Position numbers and translations under genes: made by a program | Part shown: positions 54,241-63,915 of the stretch, piece after piece | Layout: each line of letters opens with the position of its first letter | Numbering within the stretch: the stretch's first letter is position 1 | Notes under the pieces: generated by a model | Told to the model about the DNA's origin: nothing | Database searches by the model: none | The model's input: only the letters and a program-made list of their open reading frames with translations | Assembly (NCBI RefSeq): GCF_030269925.1 | Contig: NC_085130.1 | Location: 7,142,501-7,206,500, forward strand | Length of the DNA: 64,000 bases | Direction of reading: 5' to 3' | Source of the DNA: Bombyx mori | Taxonomy: Eukaryota; Arthropoda; Insecta; Lepidoptera; Bombycidae

Positions 54241-54950
54241 GCTAGGGATTTTGAAAGTTAATGTAATTATAAAAATGATAATGGATTTCAATAATAAAAG
54301 CGCTACAAGAGCATCGATTTAATTAATGAATGCATGTTGATATTTTGAGGAGTGTTTATTCGTACCATTATTATAAATAAATAAATATAATAAATACGTG
54401 ACAGTGTGCTTGTTTATTTTTCTTTAGCGTTGAAATTAAGCAAATGATTATCTTTAAAGTCATCGTCATAAGTCAGGAGAGTGATATAGGCTACCTTTGA
54501 TCCCGAAGAAATATCTCATTTGCACCGGAAACTACACTGTGACATTTTCTTTGACCACGACATTGAAGTCACTGGTATCAGCTATTTATATATAAATATT
54601 AAATACCTAAGTACTTAGAAATATTTATGATCTTGAATAAAATCACGTAATTATAATCTCTTTACGTTTGCCAAAAAAAATTGGTTTTGTATAAAAAAAA
54701 TCATTGAAAATTGTCTATTGTTTTTTTTAATAACCCGATACGCGCTCGCGACCGCCTTCCCCGGTTATAAATGTATCAAAAAGAAAACCGATGATTTAGG
54801 CAGGCCTCTCCATCCAGGAACATCTGCTGTAAGGCGACCTCATGACCTCTTGAGGCGGTATTCGGGTTTAGGTGAGCTGCAGGTGAAATGTCCGACCACG
54901 ACCCGGTCTCCCACGTTCCGCAAAGACGCACACACATTCAAGTAAACCAG
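54241..54950. other. AT-rich sequence; short frame at 54718-54945
   Basis: The 75-aa frame 54718-54945 contains a proline/arginine-rich end (RPLHPGTSAVRRPHDLL) not recognised; possibly LINE-derived since RTE 3' sequence follows. Confidence 0.3.
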
Positions 54951-55052
54951 TCCCCCTCGATAATCCTCAATGCTGAGGGTCGTGACCTCCTCTAACATCT
55001 ATCTCCTGGATTATCCTGCGCCATTCCTGCCTATCCTCGGCTGTGTGCTTGT
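54951..55052 (-). mobile_element. RTE-like LINE, 3' end
   Basis: GATAATCCTCAATGCTGAGGGTCGTGACC and GCGCCATTCCTGCCTATCC, matching 14095-14180. Confidence 0.75.
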
Positions 55053-55089
55053 CGGTCTTCTGAATTTTATTTTGAATCCCCAATAGCTT

Positions 55090-55480
55090 TTTTTTATGAT
55101 TGAGGGTTTACTGGTGGCCGTGAGGCCTTTCCAGTTTCACAAGGACAGGTGGGCGAGCAAGGGCTCAGCCAGAAGGGGCGGGATTTGCTAACAGCTACCC
55201 GAGCGCCTCCAAGCGAGACCTAACAACTTAAGAGTAGCTGCTTCGCGAATGAATCTACTACCGGATCGGAATAGCGACCCGCTGAGAAGATCCAGCGAGA
55301 AACTCAACGGGCTGATGCTTAGGTTAGGTTGCATGTCGAGCTCTTTGCCGAGTTCGACGAGTACGGTTACCGGGGTCTCTACTCCTAGTGTTAGAGCGGA
55401 AGGCGTCTAATGCAATGGTTATTGGATCTGATGGATCCGTAAGGACGTGTCTAGGGCGACGACGGTGACTGGCTCCATCC
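55090..55480 (-). mobile_element. 'Type II' LINE tail
   Basis: TTTTTTTATGATTGAGGG, CTTTCCAGTTTCACAAGG, CGAGCGCCTCCAAGCG, GATCCAGCGAGAAACTC and GGATCCGTAAGGACG. Confidence 0.75.
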
Positions 55481-55741
55481 CCAATAGCTCTCCTATGAGG
55501 TGTTTAGGATTATCTATTCTTTCTGGGACACCCTGTATATCGATGTATTGTTGTCTAATCAAAATATCAAAAAATAAAACCAAATCTTAGTACTAAAACA
55601 TTTAAAACCTTCTGTTAATATTCGATCTATGGTATTACGATGATGTACGAACACACGTGTGTGAATACAAACGCGTCGGTCATATCAAAGGATCAGTTAA
55701 ACACGTATCTATATTCGTCGAGAACTAGCTTCCTACACATT

Positions 55742-55848
55742 TTTTTTTATCGCTTTTGTATGCAGACGTGCATACGGCCCTGATGGTGAGTGGTTACCGT
55801 CGCCCGTGGACTTCATCAATGCCAGGGGCAGAGCCAAGTCTCGCTAGA
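55742..55848 (-). mobile_element. CR1/jockey-like LINE, 3' end fragment
   Basis: GTATGCAGACGTGCATACGG and TGATGGTGAGTGGTTACCG to GGGGCAGAGCCAAG. Confidence 0.7.
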
Positions 55849-55888
55849 GCAAGTCGTATGGTTTATGGGCACATAACACCTTAAATTT

Positions 55889-56285
55889 TTATTTATTGCT
55901 TTGATGGGTGGACGATCTCACAGCCTACCTGGTGTTAAGTGGTTACTGGAGTCCATAGACATCTACAACGTAAATGCGCCACCCACCTTGAGATATAAGT
56001 TCTAAGGTCTCAACGGTTTCGGTTTGAAGGCCCACCCTTCAAACCGAAACGCATTACTGCTTCACGGCAGAAATGGGCAGGGTGGTGGTACCTACCCGCG
56101 CGGACTGACAAGAGGTCCTACCACCAGTAATTATGCAAACTATAATTTTGTGGGTTTGATTTTTCGTGAATAGCTACAACGGCTTCCCCACCATTCAAAC
56201 CGAAACGCATTATTTCTTCACGGCAGAAATAGGCAAAGCGGTGGTACCTACCCGCGCGAACTCACAAGAGGTCCTACCACCAGTT
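55889..56285 (-). mobile_element. Bm1 SINE plus a second partial copy in tandem
   Basis: The first copy runs 55889-56166, including the TTATAATTTTG(C)G block. A second partial copy in the same direction follows at 56170-56285 (AGCTACAACGGCTTCCCC to CCTACCACCAG). A small inverted duplication of the TTCAAACCGAAACG block occurs in the first copy near 56011-56050. Confidence 0.85.
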
Positions 56286-56359
56286 TAATCTAAAAACTCA
56301 AAAATCTTAAAAGTCGTACTTTACTTTATTCACTCATGTCTCATAATGGCGATAGTTTC

Positions 56360-56692
56360 TGAAGTTATACTTCTTTAAGCGCGTTATGAAAAATCGATGA
56401 GAGTGAAATTTTACGATGCGCGCGCACCGTGACTCAAAATTAACAGAATGAAGTTGCCCACTAAATCGCTCATTACAATACGACCGACGTAACTTGGCGA
56501 GTCTGAATATAGCCGCAGGTGAACTTTCCGATGTCAAGAAAAAGGATGTCCAATATGCGTGTTTGAGGATGTCGTTTAATCGATTTTTTTTCAAATTGAT
56601 TAAAATTTAAATAAAAAAAAGAAATAAATTTAATAAAAATAAAGTATAACTTCGTACGCGCGTACATAAGTACACGCACCCTTTTTTTTCCT
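56360..56692. repeat. Dispersed repeat B, copy 2
   Basis: Same order as 48396-48747, with few substitutions and without the ~27-bp extra block. Confidence 0.65.
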
Positions 56693-56916
56693 CACACGCA
56701 TAGTTCGTACAACGCGAGTGCTCCTCTCCTAATATAGTTTGCTTCTGTCTGTTGGCCGTCAATCGCTAGCGTGATCAAACCAACGGTCGGCAATAGGCTG
56801 TTACGTTAAGTGATGATCGATACACGCCTGTTATTTACGTAACAGCTATCCGTACTAATTCAAATGTAGAAGTACTTCCAATCTTAATGTATTTGAATAT
56901 TTCATTTTATCCGTTA

Positions 56917-57206
56917 CTAGCTGACCCGGCAGACTTCGTAGTGCCTCAACCGATAAATAAAATACCTAAAATTTTGTTTATAAAATAAACTTAAAACAAA
57001 CAAAACGAATCCGTCCGACGGGGAACACATCAAAGGGAAAACAAAATTGTAATTTTTATTTAATTCCGAGTATTTTCATATTTATCTAACTTTGAAACCT
57101 TCTTTCGACTTCCACGAATAATTCAAGACCAAAATTAGCCAAATCGGTCCAGCCGTTCTCGAGTTTTAGCGAGACCAACGAACAGCAATTCATTTTTATT
57201 TTATCC
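56917..57206 (-). mobile_element. Helitron-like element with flanking 13-bp direct repeat
   Basis: The terminal CTAG and CTGACCCGGCAGACTTCGTAG lie at the left; TTTTAGCGAGACCAACGAAC at the right corresponds to the 5' end of the family at 25469. ATTTTATCCGTTA occurs just outside both ends (56904-56916 and about 57198-57210). Helitrons make no target duplication, so this may be coincidence, or the element is of another type. Confidence 0.55.
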
Positions 57207-57569
57207 GTTATTAGCCTTATGGTCGGACGGCTGTTGACTTAGAGACAATAAAATACTAGTTTAAAATCGTAGTGATATAACTAACTATATCGCACTCAAA
57301 AATAAATAAGTCAATCACACTATTTTGTAAACACTTTTAATGTTTTGGTAGTACAATGTATATTAGAATATTAACAAGGAACAGGGAAAGGAAGCTAGAC
57401 ACTGGGAGATAGTAATTATATTACATATATTCCGAAGATATTATTTTTAGGTTAAACATTAAATTTGCCGCGCGAATCTTATCGACTGACATCTAGTGAC
57501 ATCTGCGTATTAGGGAATTCCGATTCCGCCCGATTCCCTCCGATGACGCCCGAGTGCGACTTAGATTTT
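57207..57569. other. Unassigned sequence
   Basis: No gene or repeat recognised. Confidence 0.4.
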
Positions 57570-57908
57570 ATGATTGAAGGATTACTGGTGGCCCGGAGAC
57601 CTTTCCAGTTTCACCAGGACAGGTGAACGAGCAAAAGCTCAGCCAGGAGGGGTGGGATTTGCTAACAGCTGCCCGAGCGCCTCCGAAGGAGACCTAACAA
57701 CTCAAGAGCAGTTGCGGATCGGAATCGCGACCCGCTGAGAAGATCCGGCAAGAAACTCAGCCGGCTGATGCCTGGGTTAGGTTACACGTCGAACTCTTTG
57801 ACGAGTTCGACGAGTACGGTTACAGGGGTCCCTAAGCCTGCTCCTAGTGTTAGAGCTGAAGGCGTATAATGCAAAGATATTGGATCTGATGGATCCGTAA
57901 GGACGTGA
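57570..57908 (-). mobile_element. 'Type II' LINE tail
   Basis: ATGATTGAAGGATTACTGGTGG, CTTTCCAGTTTCACCAGG, GATCCGGCAAGAAACTCAG and GGATCCGTAAGGACGTG. Confidence 0.75.
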
Positions 57909-58593
57909 CGACTTAGATCTGCCGATTAATCTGCTGATTAGTGTTTCACGCTACATAGTTTAAAGGACATAAATAAAACAGTTGAGTACTATCATTTCTC
58001 TGTTCGTCAATAAATTTCTATTTTGAATACTTTTATCACAGGTCTTTGAAAGTAACCGTTTTTTTTCTGTTCTTCTTTTCGTCAAAAACAAAATTGAATC
58101 AAAATTTTCGTGGATCAATGATTATAATCGAATTTCGTTCGTAGAAATATCCAAAACTGCGTAATAATTAAACAAATCGACAAAGATAATGTCGAAAGTT
58201 TAAAAACGCATTTTCGTATTTCCCGCTTTATTTGAAACCTAACCTCGAAACAGGCATAGTTCATTGAACTCAAAACATCAAAGAATTATGAAAACTTGAA
58301 GCCATTCAAACCGTATTACACATATATCATCAGCGCATTCGTTTTCATTTACGAAACACGAGGATGGCCTAAAATACGAACTTCCTTATCCCCGCAACGA
58401 TTCGGAAGGCAAACACACTTTAAAAGTGAGCTATTTCATCGCACTTATTAATAATAAACCTTTTGATCTGTTTCTGAACGGACAAGACTTCTCAAAGCAA
58501 ACATAGTTTCCGAACTGAATTCGAAAAAGAAAAATGTTTCGAATTCACACAAAGTAATTAGTATTTTTTGTTCGGTTATTATTACGTCGCATA
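57909..58593. other. AT-rich sequence, possibly intronic
   Basis: No gene or repeat recognised. Confidence 0.4.
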
Positions 58594-58738
58594 TACTTAG
58601 TCTGGCCATAAATACTGTTACAATTAAAAATAAACCAAATATTACATTTGAATTTGGAATCTGTCATTTTTATATGATTGCTCATTGAGTTTTCTCATTT
58701 TGGCGCCAATACATTGTACAATATTTTGCAATATTAAA

Positions 58739-60113
58739 ATGGAGTGGGGTGATAAAGAGAACCGAATCGCTGTGATTGCATTACACAAAGTAGGTATGGA
58801 GCCAAACGCAATTTTTAAAACTCTCCATACGCTTGGTATTAGTAAAATGTTTGTGTACCGGGCTAATAATAGGTGCAATGAGACCTCCTCTGCTTGTGAC
58901 AGACAAAAAATCTGGCCGTCCACGTAGTGTTCGTACGAAAAAGGTGGTCAAAGCAGTAAGGGAAAGAATTCGAAGAAATCCTGTCCGAAAACAAAAGATT
59001 TTATCTCGGGAGATGAAGATAGCACCTAGAACCATGTCGCGTATTTTAAAAGATGACTTAGGACTTGCAGCCTATAAGAGACGTACTGGTCATTTCTTAA
59101 CTGATAATTTAAAAGAGAATAGGGTGGTAAAATCGAATCAACTACTGAAGCGGTACGCAAAGAGAGGTCATAGAAAATTTTTGTTTACGGATGAGAAATT
59201 TTTTACAATTGAGCAACATAACAAAATGACCGTATTTATGCTTAAAGCTCTAAGGAAGCTTCCCAATTAGTCGACAGAGTGCAACGTGGGCACTATCCGA
59301 CTTCAGTGATGGTTTGGTGGGGTATTCAGCTATGAAGGAGTGACTTTTTTTATTTATTTTTTTATTGCCTAGATGTGTGGACGAGCTCACAGCCCACCTG
59401 GTGTTAAGTGGTTACTGGAACCCACAGACATCTACAACGTAAATGCGCCACACACCTTGAGATATAAGTTCTAAGGTCTCAGTACGGCTGCCCCACCCTT
59501 CGAGGGGCACCCTTCGTGGGGCAGCCGTTGTAACTAAACCGAAACGCATTACTGCTTCACGGCAGAAATAGGCGGGGCGGTGGTACCTACCCGTGCGGAC
59601 TCACAAGAGGTCCTACCACCAGTAAACTCACAAGAGGTCCTACCACCAGTAAAAACTGGGCCATACTTTTGTGAAAAAGGTATCAAACCATCGGCACAAG
59701 TGTATCAAGATACCATTCTTGAGAGGGTAGTGAAGCCCCTTAATAACACCATGTTCAATAATCAAGAATGGTCCTTCCAGCAAGACTCGGCGCCAGGTCA
59801 TAAAGCTCGGTCTAGGCAGTCTTGGTTGGAAACGAACGTTTCGGACTTCATCAGAGCTGAAGACTGGCCGTCGTCTAGTCCCGATCTTAATCCGCTGGAT
59901 TATGATTTATGGTCAGTTTTAGACAGTACGGCTTTCTCTAAACGCCATTATAATTTGGAATCCCTAAAACAATCCGTACGATTGGCAGTGAAAATTTTTC
60001 CCATGCGATTGGCAGTGAAAAATTTTCCCATGGAAAGAGTGCGTGCTTCTATTGATAACTGGCCTCAACGTTTAAAGGACTGTATTGCAGCCAATGGAGA
60101 CCACTTCGAATAA
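58739..60113 (+). pseudogene. maT transposase pseudogene
   Basis: It starts MEWGDKENRIAVIALHKVG (58739). It shifts frame near 58880-58900 and continues with SGRPRSVR, a helix-turn-helix region and FTDEKFFTIE (first catalytic Asp). A stop follows at about 59268. The SINE at 59345-59655 then replaces a short stretch, and the frame resumes at GPYFCEKGI. FQQDSAPGHK gives the second Asp and SPDLNPLDYDLWS the third, with 37 residues between. An in-frame 27-bp duplication (about 59985-60035) repeats RLAVK-FPM. It ends DCIAANGDHFE, stop 60113. A frameshift, a stop and the insertion make it inactive. Confidence 0.88.
59345..59655 (-). mobile_element. Bm1 SINE inserted in the maT transposase
   Basis: TTTTTTTATTGCCTAGATGTG through two successive CTCACAAGAGGTCCTACCAC blocks. 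The middle is rearranged: the GCTGCCCCACCCTTCGAGG stretch is followed by its inverse (CCTTCGTGGGGCAGCCG). Confidence 0.88.
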
Positions 60114-60462
60114 GCTTTTTATACTTTAAATTGTTTTATATTTATGTATTAAAGTAACACACTGTAAAAGTAATAAATGTTATTTGCCATAGATTTTTTT
60201 TTGTTTTCCTTTGTAACAGTATTTATGGCCAGACTAAGTAATATTAAGTGACCTAATAATAATGAAAACTGTAATTGTATCAAACATAATACTACTTACG
60301 AATTATAATATTAGGGGTGCTACATCACTATAGTATTAGTATAGTATAGTGATTAGTACTACAGTATGGACTTTGGGGTGCTTCATTAGAACTAATTAGG
60401 TTTTGTTTATTTTGAAGTATACAAAAGTATAAATTGTCGTTTAAAAAAAAACAAGTAGAAAA

Positions 60463-60696
60463 ATGCGATATTTTGGTCATGCTGCACGCAGGGATACCCG
60501 CAATTTGGAACGCCTTGTGGTGACTTGTGAAATCGAGAGTAAAGGGCCTAGGGGTAGAGGTCCCAAACGATGGTCGGACCAAATAGCGGAAGAACTGAGG
60601 ATACCTGTCAGCGACGCACTCCACCAAGCTACAGAACGGGATCGATGCAGACAGCTGGTTGACGGAATCGGACGGAGTCACGATCCTCAGCAGTGA
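60463..60696 (+). mobile_element. RTE-like LINE, 77-codon C-terminal tail
   Basis: MRYFGHAARRDTRNLERLV followed by GPRGRGPKRWSDQIAEEL and ATERDRCRQLVDGI. The GHAxRR plus RGRxxxRWxDxI pattern marks the C-terminus of RTE-type polyproteins. It differs clearly from the families at 4783 and 14095. A GA-rich tract follows at 60711-60751. Confidence 0.65.
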
Positions 60697-60805
60697 GGGA
60701 ACGATTGAAGAGAGATAGAGGGGGGAGGGGGGGGGAGAGAGAGAGAGAAAGAAATATTTTTTATAAATAAATATACGGTTATTATTGCCATGTTCAAACG
60801 TCATC

Positions 60806-61105
60806 TTTTTTTTCCTACCTAGCTGAGAGCCTTGAGAGGCTATTTCAGCGTTACCTTAACTAGTAGGTGAGCTCACGGTACTCAAACCTGACGACGTTGC
60901 TAACACGAACCCTAGCAAGAGCCGTGCTTCGCAGAATCTATCACCGGATCGGAAACGCGACCCACCAGAAGATCCGGCGAGAAACTCAGTGGGCTGTGTC
61001 TGAGGGTTAATTTACTCGTCGAGCCATTCGTCGCAAGCGACGGGTTCGACGAGAACGATGATCTGAATATTACTAAGATCAGTGTTAATGAACGTTTAAT
61101 GTCTC
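60806..61105 (-). mobile_element. 'Type I' LINE tail, longer copy
   Basis: TTTTTTTTCCTACCTAGCTGAG, GAGAGGCTATTTCAGCG, GAGAAACTCAGTGGGCTG, then upstream blocks GTTCGACGAGAACGATGATC. It ends about 60 bp before the predicted exon at 61168. Confidence 0.7.
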
Positions 61106-61167
61106 TAGTCGACATGCCGTCTAGTGTTGTCTACAAGAAGATAAACGGTTTTTTTCTTTTGTTACAG

Positions 61168-61233
61168 TTGATGACTATGTCACCTCTCACAGGATTCACG
61201 CCCCAAAGTACAGAAAACATCGCGCTACCCCAG
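61168..61233 (+). CDS. Predicted 66-bp exon of the Ig-domain gene
   Basis: A strong acceptor (TTTTTTTCTTTTGTTACAG) precedes 66 bp open in phase 1, encoding (V)DDYVTSHRIHAPKYRKHR followed by ATP. The right border reads CCCAG|GCAAGA, a GC-type donor. Phase 1 at both sides fits the exon at 30989 and the exon at 61761, so skipping or including it keeps the frame. The encoded stretch is basic and has no domain. The GC donor is the weak point; it could be a false exon. Confidence 0.45.
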
Positions 61234-61263
61234 GCAAGAATCACAAATACATATTTACATTTT

Positions 61264-61545
61264 TATTTATTTTTTATTGCTTAGATGGGTGCAAGAGCTC
61301 ACAGTCCACCTGGTGCTAAGTGGTTACCGGAGCCCATGGACATCTACAACGTAAATGCGCCACCCACCTTGAGGTGTAAGTTCTAAGGTCCTCAGTATAG
61401 TTACAACGGCTGTCCCGCTCTTCAAACCGAAACGCATTACTGCTTCACGGCAGAAATAGGCGGGGCCGTGCTACCAACCCGCGCGGACTAACAAGAGGTC
61501 CTAACACCAATAATTACGGAAATTATAATTTTGCATAGATTAATA
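61264..61545 (-). mobile_element. Bm1 SINE in the intron between predicted exons
   Basis: TTTTTTATTGCTTAGATGGG through GAGGTCCTAACACCAATAATTACGG and the TTATAATTTTGC block. Confidence 0.9.
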
Positions 61546-61760
61546 GGTATTCGAAGTTTTTTTTTTTTAGAAGCAATCTAATAACATTTTTATGTTTACT
61601 TTCTCTTACGAAAACTACCTATAATCTTGATTGCATTTAAAAAGTCCAATTGGATTTTATTTGTAATTTTTTTTAAACGTTATATCTATACGGACTTAGT
61701 GTTTCGAGCGCCATTTTTGTTTGCGTTACGGAATTTAATATTTTTGCTATCCGCCAACAG

Positions 61761-61876
61761 ATGTCGAATTACGCTTCGCCCCGGAACCCTATAGCCGAAA
61801 AATGGAGTTGAACAGCTCTGGGAAGATACATTGTAAAGTGGCAGGCGGAGTTTCACCCACCATACAGTGGTATCTG
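61761..61876 (+). CDS. otk: Ig-domain gene, exon (first half of an Ig domain)
   Basis: The exon lies between acceptor CCGCCAACAG and donor CTG|GTGAGT. Entering in phase 1 it reads (D)VELRFAPEPYSRKMELN, GKIHCKVAGG and PTIQWYL. This is the B-strand Cys and C-strand Trp of an I-set immunoglobulin domain. It ends in phase 0. The RFxPxP start, HCK and PTIQW pattern resemble the late Ig domains of PTK7/Off-track, a receptor-like pseudokinase in Wnt/planar polarity and axon guidance; this is from memory and unverified. No kinase region lies in the window. Confidence 0.7.
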
Positions 61877-61989
61877 GTGAGTTTCTTTAGGAAATTCCGC
61901 TACAAATATAGCTCATTAGATTTGTTCGCAAGGAGTACCTTACTACGCCGCTAGATAGCGTTATTCTCAAATAAAATTATTTTTACTAG

Positions 61990-62140
61990 AACGACGCGGA
62001 TCCGCTTCCGGACGGAGTTACATCGGCTAATGGAACCCTAATGGTTTCGGAAGCTTCTAAACGCCACGCAGGCCTGTACACTTGCAAGGCTGTAGACGGA
62101 GACAAGAAGATTGAATCGAAAATCACTCTAGATGTAGTCG
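61990..62140 (+). CDS. otk: Ig-domain gene, exon (second half of the Ig domain)
   Basis: Acceptor TTTTTACTAG and donor G|GTAAGT. Phase 0 entry gives NDADPLPDGVTSANGTLMV, then HAGLYTCKAVDG, the conserved Y-x-C of the F strand, and ends SKITLDVV in phase 1. Together with the preceding exon it makes one complete Ig domain with the disulfide cysteines (HC...YTC). PLPDGV...NGTL and GxYTC are again PTK7/Otk-like. The short 113-bp intron between the halves is typical for insects. Confidence 0.75.
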
Positions 62141-62164
62141 GTAAGTTTTTTCATATTACACGTA

Positions 62165-62290
62165 TGTAAATGTCGCCATCCACCTGGAGACATTAGTTCT
62201 GAGTGCTTAGTGCAGTTTTTTTCCGGTCATCGTTCTGGTCGAACCCGTCGCTTGCGACGAAGGGCTCGACGAGTAAATGGACGTTAAAAA
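62165..62290. repeat. Small SINE and 'type I' scraps in an intron
   Basis: GCCATCCACCTGGAGACATTAG is an old Bm1 piece; CGAACCCGTCGCTTGCGACG (about 62240-62260) matches the type I upstream block at 61030-61050. Confidence 0.45.
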
Positions 62291-62314
62291 TTAAAAACGT
62301 TAATTCCAGCCTCC

Positions 62315-62410
62315 ACCATCATCATCGTCAGCCCACATACGTCCATTGCTGGACATAATCCCAATCCATACCAATTCATCCATCCATATTAATGCATATC
62401 AAATCCATTT
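62315..62410. repeat. Fragment of a widespread lepidopteran repeat
   Basis: CATCATCATCGTCAGCCCACATACGTCCATTGCTGGACATA (62326-62366) matches a word pattern that I recall as very common in moth and butterfly non-coding DNA. Confidence 0.45.
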
Positions 62411-62545
62411 CCACTAGTCACGATAACGTTAACGATAAGTACATCTATAAAAAAAAGGATTAATTTTAAAAATGGAATAGCTTAGGAATCACTCACTCAA
62501 AAGTCCTTTAATTTCGATGGTGGCGCTAGTAGTCTTACTTACCTT

Positions 62546-62695
62546 TTTTTGCCCTTGTAGGCAGACGAGCATTCGGCCCACCTGATGGTGAGTGGCTACC
62601 GTCGCCCATGGACTTCAGCAATGCCAGGGGCAGAGCCAAGCCGCTGCCTACCGCTTAATACTCTCTACAAGCCTCTTTTAAAGAAGGACACTACC
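62546..62695 (-). mobile_element. CR1/jockey-like LINE, 3' end fragment
   Basis: TTTTTTTGCCCTTGTAGGCAGACG to CTACAAGCCTCTTTTAAAG. It lies in the intron just before the exon at 62761. Confidence 0.75.
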
Positions 62696-62760
62696 TACAC
62701 TAACTCTACTATGAACTGCGTTTCGTACGATACAATTGACCTACGGAACTGACTTCGCAG

Positions 62761-62904
62761 TGTCGCCGAGGATAACGGAGCCCGTTCAAGATCAGAACGT
62801 GCAGGTCACCGCAGGACAGGACGTCGTGCTGAACTGCGTCGCGTCCGGCGACCCCCCGCCCACGATGCAGTGGGACAAGAACAGCGATATACTCACTCAG
62901 ATAC
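62761..62904 (+). CDS. otk: Ig-domain gene, exon (start of the next Ig domain)
   Basis: Acceptor GACTTCGCAG and donor ATAC|GTTAGT; phase 1 at both ends, joining exactly to the previous exon. It reads (V)SPRITEPVQDQNVQVTAG, DVVLNCVASGDPPPTMQW, DKNSDILTQI. This is the A' to C strands of a second I-set Ig domain (Cys in LNC, Trp in MQW). The GDPxPTxQWDK pattern matches the domain that follows in PTK7/Otk proteins, strengthening that assignment. Alternatives are other multi-Ig cell-surface proteins. GC content is higher than in the flanking introns. Confidence 0.75.
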
Positions 62905-63805
62905 GTTAGTAGCATTTCTATTGATCACAATAAAATATCCCTTTGCCTTTGACTGAAAGATTTAAAAAAAATTTTTTGTCGCTCCAGTTGAAAGTTTCCC
63001 TCGCAACCATTTTCTAAGCTTAAACTTCTGCACGACATTATCGCTGACTTTGAGCAGTCCATGGTCATCAACGCCCACGATGACCCAATCTACCGGCAAT
63101 GGTTCAAGATTATCGCAGCATGCAAATTTGTATACTCAATCTCCCCCAGATTGGAGGCAAATATATTGAAGAAACTACAGATTCACATGCAAACGAGTTT
63201 CCGATCCACCGGGGTCAAGTTATCAGTTAACCTTGAAATATCAGGTGGGAGTCTCAGTTTGTAAAGCTTAAAGCTTCGTGACAGAAACGGGCACAAAGTC
63301 GATACCAATGAAACAGACGAAGCGAACACGACAAGTAGCCATCTTGTGAAGATGTTTAGTATTCCTTCTCCTCGTGTCTGAAGGTCATGATGGTCATCTT
63401 ATCCTGTCTTCGGATACGCTTCTATCTTATCTTATACCTTTAAATGAGCAATTCTTGTATATATATTAATATATATAATCTGAATCTCGGAAACGGCTCC
63501 AACGATTTTCATAAAATTTAGTATACAGGGGATTTCGGGGGCGATAAATCGATCTAGCTACGATTTATTTTCAGAAAATGATGTTTTATTCGTGTTTTCA
63601 ATAATCAACTCTTCCCGACATCTATTGGCGAATAATAGTACTATTTTTCTTAATTGAGGGCAACTGACCGCTTTAAAGACACAACAAGATGGCGTTATCA
63701 AAAAAAAAACGAGCAAAGCTCGGTCATCGTCTACTGAATCATTAAATAAGCTTATTTTTGAATGGTTCTTTACTGCATTTTCCATTACAATGTTTATTGT
63801 TACAG
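62905..63805. other. Intron with Helitron-like scrap
   Basis: 63462-63560 contains AATCTGAATCTCGGAAACGGC and AACGATTTTCATAAAATTTAG, phrases found in lepidopteran Helitron 5' regions. The 67-aa frame at 63061-63264 has no known domain and lacks splice context. Confidence 0.4.
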
Positions 63806-63851
63806 AGAATGGCGTGGCCAATGAAGCTAGTGCCAACGCCTCGACTGCCAG
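63806..63851 (+). CDS. otk: Ig-domain gene, predicted small exon
   Basis: Acceptor TATTGTTACAG and donor CCAG|GTAACT. Phase 1 entry gives (Q)NGVANEASANASTA and leaves phase 2. It carries one possible N-glycosylation site (NAS). It would continue the second Ig domain; the rest lies beyond the window. Short length and lack of a landmark keep confidence moderate. Confidence 0.5.
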
Positions 63852-63915
63852 GTAACTTGTTTTCAGTATGACCTTGACTGGCCGACAAAGAGGATAAACA
63901 AACACACACTTTTCC

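Larger units (their letters stand above)
58594..60240 (+). mobile_element. maT (DD37D) transposon interrupted by a SINE
   Basis: The left end TACTTAGTCTGGCCATAAATAC is matched by its inverse GTATTTATGGCCAGACTAAGTA at the right. The TA at each end fits the Tc1/mariner target. A Bm1 copy occupies 59345-59655. The 3' half is nearly identical to the fragment at 23267-23756, pointing to a fairly young family. Confidence 0.88.

Noticed and set aside
63061..63264. 67-aa frame as another Ig-gene exon
   Set aside because: No Ig landmark, and its borders lack a convincing acceptor and donor in the needed phase.
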